Positions 1-7,864 are shown, numbered from the stretch's first letter. The stretch: 17,455 bases of DNA from Campylobacteraceae bacterium (GCA_026986085.1 JALSPE010000028.1:1-17455), one strand, 5' to 3'. The notes: generated by a model from the sequence alone, not told the origin. Translations and numbers: made by a program.

Positions 1-77
1 TGTTCAATTGCATTTTTCATCTCCATAAAATCAAGTTTTGCACTAATATCAAAGTAGTGCTCTTTTGCCTTTGCCAT
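1..77 (-). CDS. yajQ: YajQ family nucleotide-binding protein, N-terminal part only
   Basis: Only the first 25 codons or so lie in the window; the gene runs off the left edge. The product begins MAKAKEHYFDISAKLDF and continues with MEMKNAIEQ. This resembles the start of YajQ (UPF0234) proteins, in which a short FDI(S/V) strand is followed by a (V/L)-x-NA helix. YajQ proteins are small cytoplasmic two-domain proteins that bind nucleotides, and a Xanthomonas member is reported to bind cyclic di-GMP. The ATG follows an AAAGGA ribosome site at a normal distance. That site sits immediately downstream of the truncated methyltransferase stop, so yajQ is probably the last visible gene of the hom operon. 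The call rests on a short N-terminus and is therefore moderate. Confidence 0.6.
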   Translation of the reverse strand, partial: MAKAKEHYFDISAKLDFMEMKNAIE

Positions 78-88
78 ATATTATCCTT

Positions 89-508
89 TTAATTAAAGTT
101 CTCTATAAACTCTTCATAGCTATCAATCTCTAAAAAAAGAACTCTTGGTTTATGAAAAGAGGCTATTCTTGCAATATCAAAAAAGAGAGTTCCTCTTGTA
201 TCTTCAAAACCTTTTCTATGCCCTGCAACACTAAATGCTTGACATGGAAAACCAGCTAATAAAATATCATGTTTTGGAATATCTTTTGCATCTATTTTAG
301 TAATATCACCTTTTGGCATCTCATTATAATTTAAAAAATAGCTCTCTTTGGCATGTTTATCTATTTCTGAAGCAAAAACAAACTCTATAGCATCTCCAAA
401 GGCTCTTTTAAATCCTTCTCTTATTCCTCCTATTCCTGCAAAAAGATCTATTGCTTTATATATTTTTTGATTATTTATATTACTCTCGAATAGACTCTTT
501 GCAACCAT
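89..508 (-). pseudogene. Truncated C5-cytosine DNA methyltransferase remnant
   Basis: The 139-residue product has the N-terminal half of a C5-cytosine methyltransferase. Motif I (AdoMet binding) is DLFAGIGGIREGF near residues 21-33. The catalytic Pro-Cys motif IV is GFPCQAFS near residues 86-93. The protein then reaches the start of motif VI (RVLFLE, where ENV is expected), changes to an unrelated tail, IDSYEEFIENFN, and stops. Motifs VIII-X and the target recognition domain are missing; family members are usually 300-450 residues. The reading frame is intact and a GAGGAG ribosome site lies in the end of hom, so a short protein could be made, but it should not methylate DNA. A large 3' deletion that fused the 5' half to another gene's end is the likely cause. 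No restriction enzyme is visible. Confidence 0.8.
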
Positions 509-511
509 ACT

Positions 512-1777
512 CTACTCCTCAATTCTAATAAGGCTTACATTATCTCCAACACTATCTAGGGCTTTTAGGCTTTTGATTGCTCTTTTTATATCTTTCTCTT
601 GACACTCATGAGTTGTTAGAAGCAATCTTACTCTATTTTCTACTTTTGAATCTTTTTGCAAGATTGATGAGATAGAGATACTCTCTTTGCTAAGAGCTGA
701 AGTAACAGAGGCTAAGACTCCAGGTTTATCTACAACTTTTAGTTTTAGATAATATTTAGATGATACATCATCGCTATTTAAAAGTTCAAGTTTTTTACCT
801 TCTAAGCCTCTTTTGTAGCCAAGCATTGGTCCTCTATTGCCTCTTGCAATCTCAATAATATCTGCAATTACTGCACTTGCTGTTGCATCTCCTCCAGCTC
901 CTGGACCATAAAACATTGTCTCTCCTACACAATCTCCAACAACACTAACAGCATTCATAACACTATCAACTTTTGAGATAGGGTTACTATTTTTTACCAT
1001 TGTAGGATGCACTCTTATCTCAACACCACTCTCTCTTTTTTTTGCAATACCAAGAAGCTTTATCTCATATCCAAACTCTTTAGCAAACTCAACATCTGTT
1101 TGGGTTATACTATCAATTCCCTCTATTAAAATATCTTCAGGCTTGGCATCTATTCCATATGCAATACTTGCTAAAATTAATAATTTATGAGCTGCATCAA
1201 AACCACCTACATCAAATGTTGGGTCAGCTTCAGCGTAGCCTAAATCTTGAGCCTCTTTTAATACCTCATCATAGCTAACGCCTTCATTAATCATTTTTGT
1301 TAGCATATAGTTACAAGTTCCATTTAATATACCAACAATACTCTCTATATGGTTGGCACTAAGTCCATTTCTTAATGCTCCTATAATTGGTATTCCACCA
1401 GCAACACTTGCTTCATAAAATAGTGGTAAATCACCAGCTATCTCTTGTAACTCATATCTATGGTATGCAAGTAGTGCTTTATTTGCAGTTACAACTGCTT
1501 TACCATTTTTTAAAGCTTTTTTTACAAGTTCATAAGGCTCTTTAACTCCACCCATAAGCTCAACTACAATATCAATTTGAGGGTCATCAATAATATCAAG
1601 AGGATTATTGCTGATTTTAATATTTATATCTCTTTTTTTTGATATATTTTTTACTACACCCTTTGTAGCTACTATCTTTTTACCAGCTCTTGCCTCTATG
1701 ATATCGCTATTTTTTTCTAAAATTTTTGCAACTGAAGTTCCAACTGTTCCAACTCCGAGTATTCCTATCTTTATCAT
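512..1777 (-). CDS. hom: Homoserine dehydrogenase
   Basis: This 421-residue enzyme reduces aspartate semialdehyde to homoserine with NAD(P)H, the branch point to threonine and methionine. The N-terminal Rossmann motif is GVGTVG (residues 8-13). TANKALLA contains the conserved Lys at about residue 100. The catalytic and dimer region includes GILNGTCNYML and EAQDLGYAEADPTFDVGG. The last 75 residues or so (KVVDKPGVLASVTSALS onward) form an ACT domain, the usual site of threonine feedback. No aspartokinase domain is fused. The start overlaps the upstream aminotransferase stop as ATGA, which indicates translational coupling. From memory, the same hom-aminotransferase pair occurs in C. jejuni. Confidence 0.95.
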   Translation of the reverse strand: MIKIGILGVGTVGTSVAKILEKNSDIIEARAGKKIVATKGVVKNISKKRDINIKISNNPLDIIDDPQIDIVVELMGGVKEPYELVKKALKNGKAVVTANKALLAYHRYELQEIAGDLPLFYEASVAGGIPIIGALRNGLSANHIESIVGILNGTCNYMLTKMINEGVSYDEVLKEAQDLGYAEADPTFDVGGFDAAHKLLILASIAYGIDAKPEDILIEGIDSITQTDVEFAKEFGYEIKLLGIAKKRESGVEIRVHPTMVKNSNPISKVDSVMNAVSVVGDCVGETMFYGPGAGGDATASAVIADIIEIARGNRGPMLGYKRGLEGKKLELLNSDDVSSKYYLKLKVVDKPGVLASVTSALSKESISISSILQKDSKVENRVRLLLTTHECQEKDIKRAIKSLKALDSVGDNVSLIRIEE

Positions 1778-3009
1778 TTAGTATCCTCTTTTTGCTTTTT
1801 TAACTCATTTAAAAACTTCTTTATATTTTTAGCTGCTTGGCGAATTCTCTTTTCGTTTTCAATCAAAGCGATACGGACATACTCATCACCATACTTTCCA
1901 AAGCCAATACCAGGACTTACTGCAACTTGAGCTTTAAGTAATAACTCTTTAGAGAATTCCAAACTACCCATATCTTTAGCAATTTCTGGTATTTTTGCCC
2001 ATATAAACATACTTGCATTTGGTTTGCCCAAATCCCAACCAGCAGATTTAAATGCTTCTATCATTACATCTCTTCTCTTTTGATATTTTGGAATAACTAT
2101 CTCATCTACAAGATGAGTATAGTCATCAATACCTACTGTTGCAGCAACTTGAATTGGAGTAAACATACCATAATCAAGCCATGATTTTATTTTTTGCAAA
2201 GCCCCAACAAGCTTTTTATTACCTACAATAAAGCCTACTCTCCATCCAGCCATATTATAGCTTTTACTCATTGTAAAGCTCTCAACGGCAACATCTTTTG
2301 CACCCTCTACTTGCAAAATTGAAGGAGTTTTATATCCATCGAATGTAATATCTGCGTAAGCAATATCACTGATTATATAAAATCTCTCTCTTTTAGCAAT
2401 CTCAACTAATCTTTTGTAAAAATTTAGAGTTACTGTTGCAGTTGTTGGGTTGTGTGGAAAGTTTACAACCAAATATTTTGGTTTTGGAACAGTATCTTTT
2501 AGAGCATACTCCAAATCCTCTATAAACTTATCTTCATCTACTGCAAATGTTTGCTCATCAAAGGTTAGCTTCATCTTTTGAACATTTCCACCAGCCAAAA
2601 CAAAAGCGTATGAGTGGATAGGATAAGTTGGATCGGGCACAATTGCAACATCTCCTGGGTTTGTAATAGCTTGAACTAAATGCACATACCCCTCTTTAGA
2701 ACCCATTGTTGCAACTGCCTCTGTTTCTGGGTCTAAAACAACTTCATACTTTTTTAGATACCAATTACAAATTGCAAGTCTTAATTTATATATACCCTTA
2801 CTTGCACTATATCCGTGAGTATGAGGTTTTCTTGCAGACTCTACAAGCTTTTCTATAACGGGCTTAAATGCCGAACCATCAGGGTTTCCCATAGAAAAAT
2901 CAATCACATCAGCACCAGCACGGCGTTCTGCCATTTTTAAATCATTTACAACTGCAAAAACATACTTTGGTAACCTGTCTATCTTATTAAATCTTATCTC
3001 ATCAAACAT
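1774..3009 (-). CDS. Class I/II PLP aminotransferase (AlaC/AspC-like)
   Basis: This 411-residue fold-type I aminotransferase has the PLP-binding Lys249 in SFTMSKSYNMAGWRVGF. It also shows NFPHNPTT around Asn187, the SDIAYAD motif around Asp215, and a C-terminal substrate-carboxylate Arg in EYVRIALIENE. The overall pattern resembles AlaC-type glutamate-pyruvate transaminases and enzymes often named aspartate or LL-diaminopimelate aminotransferases. Position next to hom suggests a role in aspartate-family or alanine metabolism, but the substrate cannot be fixed from sequence alone. A GAGAGGAT ribosome site precedes the ATG, 18 bases after the membrane-protein stop, so it belongs to the same operon. 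I therefore give no gene symbol. Confidence 0.88.
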   Translation of the reverse strand: MFDEIRFNKIDRLPKYVFAVVNDLKMAERRAGADVIDFSMGNPDGSAFKPVIEKLVESARKPHTHGYSASKGIYKLRLAICNWYLKKYEVVLDPETEAVATMGSKEGYVHLVQAITNPGDVAIVPDPTYPIHSYAFVLAGGNVQKMKLTFDEQTFAVDEDKFIEDLEYALKDTVPKPKYLVVNFPHNPTTATVTLNFYKRLVEIAKRERFYIISDIAYADITFDGYKTPSILQVEGAKDVAVESFTMSKSYNMAGWRVGFIVGNKKLVGALQKIKSWLDYGMFTPIQVAATVGIDDYTHLVDEIVIPKYQKRRDVMIEAFKSAGWDLGKPNASMFIWAKIPEIAKDMGSLEFSKELLLKAQVAVSPGIGFGKYGDEYVRIALIENEKRIRQAAKNIKKFLNELKKQKEDTK

Positions 3010-3027
3010 AAATTATATCCTCTCTAC

Positions 3028-4224
3028 TTACCAAGCTCTTCTTTTGGTAACTCTTTTATACTCAGCTTCATTTATCTCTTTTATTCCATCTTTAGATACA
3101 ATCAGATATCTTTTACCACCTTTTGTATAGCGTTTTTTTACTCCACTGTCGGTTGTTATATTAAATTTACTATTTCCTGTAACAATTACTACATCTCCAC
3201 CATCTGTATTGTAGGTGTATGTTTTTTTGGCAAATACAGAAACTTTTCTTTTTGTTTTTAAATTATACAATCCAACCCAAACTCTTTTTGTATTTGGTTT
3301 TATGGTTATAGTTTTAGGTGCTTCTATATTAGTGCTACTATTTTCTACACTTTCACTAGATATATTATTGTCACTTACATTTGTTTCACTGCTTACACTA
3401 TCATTAATATCAGCAACTTCATTATTAATAGAGGTATTGTTATCCTCATTCATATTAGAAGTATTGGCATCTAAAATAGATTGAGTATCCTCTTTTAATT
3501 TTTCACTGCTCTTATTCGCTTCATTTTTTTCATCTTCTTTGTTTGTTTCATTACTATTTTGAGTGTTAGAAGATACTGCTAAGCTATCACCATTATCACT
3601 TTTTGGAGCTTTATCGCTCTTTTTAACATCAGAAGTTATATCAAACTTTTTAGAACCCTCTTGAGTGTTGCTTAAAGTGCTGTTACTATTTTTTTCACTA
3701 TTTTCTTTAGCATCCTTTGGACTCTGCTCTTTGGTGTTGATATCTACTTGATTGGCATTATCTTTTTTGCTATCATTACTATCTTCACCAATTAAATTTT
3801 TTGCTTTATCAATTGTCTCTTTAACTAATCCACTACTGCTATTACTCTTTGATATTTTAGAATCTTTAGAGTTATTGGTATAATACCAGATGGCATATAG
3901 TGTTAATCCTATAGCTATAAGAGTAGCAATAGTTGTTATAATTTTTCCACCTTGGTTAGATGCACTTTGAGCATCAACTAAATCAATTGGTCTTTGTGGC
4001 TCCTCTTTTTTGTGTGTGGCGTAAAATTCATTAGCTTCTTGCTTTAACTCATTTAAATCTATTTTAAATTCTCTCTCAATAATTGCAATAAAACCTTTTG
4101 CCTTTGGGGCTTGTAGAGCCTCCCACTCTTTGTTTAAAAGCTTTTCTAAAACCTCAATAGGTATATTTGTCTTATTTGATATTGTATTTAATGAATAATC
4201 TTTAACTAAATCATTTAACGGCAT
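3028..4224 (-). CDS. RodZ-like single-pass membrane protein with long acidic/Asn-rich linker
   Basis: The 398-residue protein has three parts. Residues 1-78 form a compact helical N-terminus that could be a degenerate helix-turn-helix. A single transmembrane helix lies at about residues 94-115 (IITTIATLIAIGLTLYAIWY). Residues 117-300 are a very low-complexity linker rich in Asn, Ser, Asp, Glu and Lys. Residues 305-398 are a Lys/Arg-rich beta domain. This layout recalls the cytoskeletal protein RodZ, but I see no clear RodZ signature. Its start overlaps the rlmB stop by 14 bases. It occupies the place of uncharacterised membrane proteins in the equivalent Campylobacter block. A role in the envelope or cell shape is a guess from architecture only. 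Confidence 0.75.
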   Translation of the reverse strand: MPLNDLVKDYSLNTISNKTNIPIEVLEKLLNKEWEALQAPKAKGFIAIIEREFKIDLNELKQEANEFYATHKKEEPQRPIDLVDAQSASNQGGKIITTIATLIAIGLTLYAIWYYTNNSKDSKISKSNSSSGLVKETIDKAKNLIGEDSNDSKKDNANQVDINTKEQSPKDAKENSEKNSNSTLSNTQEGSKKFDITSDVKKSDKAPKSDNGDSLAVSSNTQNSNETNKEDEKNEANKSSEKLKEDTQSILDANTSNMNEDNNTSINNEVADINDSVSSETNVSDNNISSESVENSSTNIEAPKTITIKPNTKRVWVGLYNLKTKRKVSVFAKKTYTYNTDGGDVVIVTGNSKFNITTDSGVKKRYTKGGKRYLIVSKDGIKEINEAEYKRVTKRRAW

Positions 4225-4897
4225 AACTCATCCTATGTAAAAAAATTGCTGCTGCTGCACTAACATTTAGAGAGTCAAACTCTCTACTCATCTCTATTTT
4301 ATATATGCTATCTAATTTCTCTTTTGCTCTTTTAGAGATACCTCTATCTTCACTACCTAAAACTAAAACTCTTTTTTTATCAAATGAGCCCTCTTGAAGA
4401 GGAGCTCCATCTAAATCTGCACCGTATATCTTAAAATCTACCTGATGTAACTCATTTAGAAGATCTAAAATATTTTGGTGAACAATAGGAGGCATACTTA
4501 AAGCTGCCCCCGAACTAGCTCTTACTACTCCACTTAAATTAATTTGCTTAACTCCTGTTACAAACACTCCATCTACACCAAGAGCATAAGCGCTTCTGAT
4601 AATTGCTCCAATGTTTCCAACATCTGTTAAACCATCTAAAATCAGCAAAAAGTTACCACTTTTTAAACTCTCTATAGAGGGTGGCTCTGGCTCTTGCATA
4701 TCAACTATAATACCTTGATGGTTTCCACCATGGCTGAGCTTTTGAGCCCATTTATTCTCTATAGTTTTAACTTTAGAGCCAAACTTTTTTAACAAATCTT
4801 TTGGTAATATAGATAGTTTACTAACATATATTGTCTCTATCTTGTCGCTGTGTTCTCTTAGTGCATACAAAGATGCCTGTTTTCCATAAATAATCAT
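4211..4897 (-). CDS. rlmB: SpoU-family rRNA 2'-O-methyltransferase, RlmB/TrmH type
   Basis: This 228-residue SPOUT enzyme has the three SpoU motifs. Motif 1 is DVGNIGAIIRSA, with Asn95 and Arg101. Motif 2 is LVLGSEDRG, with Glu183. Motif 3 is FDSLNVSAAAAIFLHR, with Asn211, and forms the AdoMet-binding knot. The N-terminal 70 residues match the short RNA-binding substrate domain (IYGKQASLYAL). RlmB methylates G2251 of 23S rRNA in the peptidyl-transferase region. A TrmH or other SpoU specificity cannot be excluded, but the N-terminal domain favours RlmB. The gene follows rsmI by 48 bases and overlaps the next gene by 14. Confidence 0.88.
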   Translation of the reverse strand: MIIYGKQASLYALREHSDKIETIYVSKLSILPKDLLKKFGSKVKTIENKWAQKLSHGGNHQGIIVDMQEPEPPSIESLKSGNFLLILDGLTDVGNIGAIIRSAYALGVDGVFVTGVKQINLSGVVRASSGAALSMPPIVHQNILDLLNELHQVDFKIYGADLDGAPLQEGSFDKKRVLVLGSEDRGISKRAKEKLDSIYKIEMSREFDSLNVSAAAAIFLHRMSYAVK

Positions 4898-4945
4898 ATG
4901 AGATTTTACCCTTTTTTAGCTAAATATTTATAGTAGTATCAATAG

Positions 4946-5752
4946 TTATATTAGCTCTTTATAGCACTCTTTTACACTTTTGCCTGTTAGTTTGGAGATT
5001 AGTTTGGCTTTTGCTTTTGGTGGGATATCTAAACTCTCTACTTCGCTTAAGCTTAAACTTTTATGGTTATTTGCTTTACCCTCTACTACCAAAGCCCACT
5101 CACCTTTTGTAGATTCGTTTTTTAAGCGTGTTAAAATCTCTTTTGCACTCATTTTGTAAAACTTTTGATATCTTTTTGTAAGCTCTTTTGCCACAAATAG
5201 TTCTCTATTTTCATCTATTTCGCAAATTTGCTCTATAAGTTTTAAAATTCTATGTGGTGCTTCGTAAAGTATAGTATCTAAACCATTAACCATTATATTA
5301 TGTAATTCATCTATTCTCTGCCTACCTTTATTTGGCAAAAAGCCATAAAAGTAGAATTTTCCACTTTTAAAGCCACTTGCTGCATATATAAGAGGTGCAA
5401 CACTCGCTCCAGGAAGAACATCATACTCTATCTCTTCTCTTTGGCAATACTCTACTAGTAATTGCCCTGGGTCAGAGATTACTGGCATTCCCGCATCACT
5501 CATATATACAACTATCTGGTTATTTAATCTACTGGCTATTTGCTCTAATCTCTCTTTTTGGTTATGCTCATGAAAGGATACAATATCAATATTCTTAAGC
5601 TCTAAAGAGTATCTGGTTTTTAAAATATTAAGAAGATGCTTTGTTACGCGAGTATCTTCGCAAAGTATTAAATCACAATTTTTTAATATTTCGATTGTTC
5701 GAAATGTAATATCGGCTATATTGCCAATAGGGGTAGGAAGTAGTGTTAGCAT
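4946..5752 (-). CDS. rsmI: 16S rRNA (cytidine-1402 2'-O)-methyltransferase
   Basis: The 268-residue protein belongs to the tetrapyrrole-methylase fold. Its signature is LLPTPIGNIADITFR at the N-terminus, CEDTRVTKHLL near residue 35, a DAGMPVISDPG loop, PGASVAPLIYAASGF, GFLPNKGRQR, and YEAPHRILK. RsmI adds the 2'-O-methyl group of C1402 in the ribosomal P site, using AdoMet in the cytoplasm. It follows rpmE by 27 bases. Its ribosome site GGGGAG forms one arm of a short GC hairpin, described separately, which could limit translation. Length and motifs are normal for the family. Confidence 0.94.
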   Translation of the reverse strand: MLTLLPTPIGNIADITFRTIEILKNCDLILCEDTRVTKHLLNILKTRYSLELKNIDIVSFHEHNQKERLEQIASRLNNQIVVYMSDAGMPVISDPGQLLVEYCQREEIEYDVLPGASVAPLIYAASGFKSGKFYFYGFLPNKGRQRIDELHNIMVNGLDTILYEAPHRILKLIEQICEIDENRELFVAKELTKRYQKFYKMSAKEILTRLKNESTKGEWALVVEGKANNHKSLSLSEVESLDIPPKAKAKLISKLTGKSVKECYKELI

Positions 5753-5758
5753 TTAAGC

Positions 5759-5773
5759 TCCCCAAGCAGGGGA
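5759..5773 (-). promoter_or_regulatory. Small GC hairpin covering the rsmI ribosome-binding site
   Basis: On the minus strand TCCCC and GGGGA form a perfect 5-base stem with a 5-base loop. The GGGG of the 3' arm is part of the rsmI Shine-Dalgarno sequence GGGGAG, which sits 5 bases before the ATG. The hairpin lies between rpmE and rsmI, where nearly all other bases are A or T. It may lower rsmI translation relative to rpmE. The pairing is seen; the regulatory effect is inferred. Confidence 0.4.
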
Positions 5774-5779
5774 AAGATT

Positions 5780-5980
5780 TTAAGAAAGTTTATATTTTTT
5801 CTTAAATTTATCGATTCTACCAGCTGTATCAACAACTTTTTCAGAACCAGTAAAGAATGGGTGGCACTCGTTGCAGATATCTATTGACATCTCTGGCTTG
5901 ATAGTTTTAATTTCAAAACTATTACCACAAGCACATGTTACCTTGCAATCTACATACTCTGGGTGTATATCTTTTCTCAT
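5780..5980 (-). CDS. rpmE: 50S ribosomal protein L31, zinc-binding type
   Basis: The product is a 66-residue L31 protein starting MRKDIHPEY. It carries the four-cysteine zinc site of the C+ form: Cys16 and Cys18 (CAC), then Cys36 and Cys39 (CNEC). The family ending HPFFTGSEK and AGRIDKFKKKY is intact. L31 bridges the two ribosomal subunits, and the zinc form is the one used when zinc is plentiful. The ATG follows an AAGGA site. The gene is first in the housekeeping operon, and its leader contains a large stem-loop and a good -10. A 9-base AT-only inverted repeat (5779-5806) overlaps the end of the gene. Confidence 0.97.
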   Translation of the reverse strand: MRKDIHPEYVDCKVTCACGNSFEIKTIKPEMSIDICNECHPFFTGSEKVVDTAGRIDKFKKKYKLS

Positions 5981-5999
5981 AATATTTCCTTAAATATTT

Positions 6000-6042
6000 A
6001 ATTTAAACACTGCAACGCCCGTTGCGAGACAGTATTTAAATT
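6000..6042 (-). promoter_or_regulatory. Structured stem-loop in the rpmE leader (candidate L31 autoregulatory element)
   Basis: In the minus-strand transcript the arms pair over 12 positions, 6042-6031 with 6000-6011, including one G-U pair. A 5-base bulge (6026-6030) follows. An inner stem GCAAC/GUUGC is closed by a GGGC loop. The element ends 10 bases before the rpmE ribosome site and lies downstream of the predicted promoter, so it is in the mRNA leader. Ribosomal protein leaders of this kind commonly bind their own product. L31 leaders are known in other phyla; whether this one matches any of them I cannot tell. Confidence 0.6.
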
Positions 6043-6077
6043 TGTGTTAAAATAATTTACACAATTTGGTGGGCAAA

Positions 6078-6083
6078 ATTATA
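6078..6083 (-). promoter_or_regulatory. Predicted -10 of the rpmE operon promoter
   Basis: A perfect TATAAT on the minus strand would start transcription near 6071, giving a leader of about 90 bases that contains the stem-loop at 6000-6042. No -35 consensus is visible, which is usual for sigma-70 promoters in Campylobacterota. It lies back to back with the leuA promoter. Confidence 0.55.
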
Positions 6084-6114
6084 TACAAATTAGTTTAATA
6101 TTTGGTTAATTTAA

Positions 6115-6120
6115 TATAAT
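6115..6120 (+). promoter_or_regulatory. Predicted -10 of the leuA leader promoter
   Basis: TATAAT in an AT-rich run would start transcription near 6127, about 32 bases before the leader peptide ATG. No -35 is evident. Other AT-rich hexamers nearby mean the exact site is uncertain. Confidence 0.5.
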
Positions 6121-6158
6121 TTAGATATTATTATAAAAAAAGAGGGAGAAATTTAACT

Positions 6159-6230
6159 ATGTGCTATTTTATTAATAATTATCAAACATTTTTCAACAAA
6201 GCCTCTTCTTCTCTACTGCTCTCTCTATAA
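6159..6230 (+). CDS. leuL: Leucine-rich leader peptide upstream of leuA
   Basis: This 23-residue reading frame starts MCYFINNYQTFFNK and ends in Ser-Ser-Ser-Leu-Leu-Leu-Ser-Leu before TAA. Four of its last five codons are Leu (CTA, CTG, CTC, CTA), and three different Leu codons are used. It has a strong ribosome site, GAGGGAGA, at correct spacing and lies 71 bases before the first enzyme of leucine synthesis. This is the pattern of leader peptides that sense charged leucyl-tRNA. The purine-rich ribosome site (6141-6148) can pair with the pyrimidine tract 6219-6226 that encodes the Leu codons. No GC-rich terminator with a U-run follows, so the mechanism may differ from classical attenuation. 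The coding potential is seen; the regulation is inferred. Confidence 0.7.
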   Translation: MCYFINNYQTFFNKASSSLLLSL

Positions 6231-6301
6231 AAACTGTAACTATTTAAACTGTAATAATTTAATTAAACAATAAAATATTTAAAATAAAAAAGGTAAATAA
6301 A

Positions 6302-7864
6302 ATGGAAAAAGAGCAAATTATAATTTTTGATACTACGCTAAGAGATGGAGAGCAAAGCCCTGGTGCATCTATGAATACAAAAGAGAAGATTCAAATAGCT
6401 ACTCAATTAGAGCGCTTGGGGGTAGATGTAATAGAGGCTGGTTTTGCAGCAGCTAGTAAGGGTGACTTTGAAGCAATCAATCAAATTGCACAAGTTGTTA
6501 AAAACTCTACTGTATGCTCTTTAGCTAGAGCATTAGAGAGAGATATCACAGAAGCAGCAAAAGCGATAGAGGTAGCGCCTAAAAAGCGTATTCATACATT
6601 TATTGCAACAAGTCCAATTCATATGGAGTATAAATTAAAAATGACTCCAGAGCAAGTTATAAAAAAGGCAGTAGAGGCTGTAGCTTTAGCTAAAAGCTTT
6701 GTAGATGATGTAGAGTTTAGCTGTGAAGATGCAGGAAGAAGTGAAATATCCTTTTTAAAAGAGATAAGTGATGCAGTTATAGAAGCTGGTGCAAAGACAA
6801 TTAATTTGCCAGATACTGTTGGTATTAGATTGCCAGATGAGATAGCCAATATGGTTAGCCAAATGCACCAATATATAGGAGATAGAGCTATAATTTCAGT
6901 GCATAACCATAACGATTTAGGTTTAGCAGTTGCAAACTCTTTAGCTGCAATCAGTTCAGGTGCAAGGCAGGTTGAGTGCACAATAAATGGCTTAGGAGAG
7001 AGAGCTGGAAATGCTGCTTTAGAAGAGATTGTTATGGCCCTAAAGGTTAGAGAAGATATTTTTAGCAATGTCTATACAAATATTAATACAAAAGAGATAT
7101 ACCCAGCAAGTAGAATGATAGCAACTATTACGGGTATTGAGCCTCAGCCAAATAAGGCAATAGTTGGTAAAAATGCTTTTGCTCACGAGAGTGGAATACA
7201 TCAAGATGGTATGTTGAAAAATAGAAAAACATATGAAATTTTTTCGCCAGAAGAGATTGGTTTAAATAAGGAAGATACATTAGTTTTAGGTAAACACTCA
7301 GGCAGAGCTGCATTTATAGATAAGCTTAAAAAGTTGGGCTTTGAGTTGAGTGAAGATGAGTTAAATAGTGTATTTGAACGCTTTAAAGAGTTGGCAGATA
7401 GAAAAAAGGATATCTATGATGATGATATAAGAGCATTAATTACAAGTAATATGACATCTATAGATAAATCTTATGAGCTAGTAGCCCTTCAATTGATGGA
7501 TTCTACAGGTGGTGTGCCAAGTGCAGCAGTTACAATTAAGACTCCAGATGGTAAAGAGATAACAGATGCGGGAATAGGTGATGGCACAATAGATGCTATA
7601 TTTAAGACAATAGATAGAATCACAAAGCAACACGGAAAGTTAATGGATTACAAGGTAAAATCGGTATCTAAAGGTAAAGATGCTCTTGCTAATGTAACGG
7701 TGCAAGTAGCCTTTGGGGAAAATGAACCAGCTCTCATAGGGCATGGTTTGAGTGTTGATACAATGTTAGCAAGTGCTAGAGCTTATATAGGTGCATTAAA
7801 TAGCTATTTAACAATGCAAGGAATGTTAAAAAAACGATATGAAGATAGTCAAAGCAGTATATAG
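6302..7864 (+). CDS. leuA: 2-isopropylmalate synthase
   Basis: This 520-residue enzyme condenses acetyl-CoA with 2-oxoisovalerate, the first committed step of leucine synthesis. The catalytic barrel begins with FDTTLRDGEQSPG, containing metal ligand Asp10 and Arg14. It has the second metal pair in HNHNDLG (His201 and His203) and GLGERAGNAALEEIV. A linker with GKHSGRAAF follows. Residues from about 385 to 515 form the LeuA allosteric dimer domain, normally the site of leucine feedback inhibition. The length is normal for the long bacterial form. The ATG follows AAAGG. The gene stands alone on the plus strand behind a leader peptide; leuB, leuC and leuD are not nearby. Confidence 0.96.
   Translation: MEKEQIIIFDTTLRDGEQSPGASMNTKEKIQIATQLERLGVDVIEAGFAAASKGDFEAINQIAQVVKNSTVCSLARALERDITEAAKAIEVAPKKRIHTFIATSPIHMEYKLKMTPEQVIKKAVEAVALAKSFVDDVEFSCEDAGRSEISFLKEISDAVIEAGAKTINLPDTVGIRLPDEIANMVSQMHQYIGDRAIISVHNHNDLGLAVANSLAAISSGARQVECTINGLGERAGNAALEEIVMALKVREDIFSNVYTNINTKEIYPASRMIATITGIEPQPNKAIVGKNAFAHESGIHQDGMLKNRKTYEIFSPEEIGLNKEDTLVLGKHSGRAAFIDKLKKLGFELSEDELNSVFERFKELADRKKDIYDDDIRALITSNMTSIDKSYELVALQLMDSTGGVPSAAVTIKTPDGKEITDAGIGDGTIDAIFKTIDRITKQHGKLMDYKVKSVSKGKDALANVTVQVAFGENEPALIGHGLSVDTMLASARAYIGALNSYLTMQGMLKKRYEDSQSSI

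Noticed and set aside
5779..5806. 9-base inverted repeat TTTAAGAAA/TTTCTTAAA at the end of rpmE
   Set aside because: It is made almost wholly of A-T pairs within the coding end and gives little stability; not strong enough to call a terminator.
6619..7068. 149-codon minus-strand frame inside leuA
   Set aside because: It is a shadow of leuA; leuA has full family motifs throughout this stretch.
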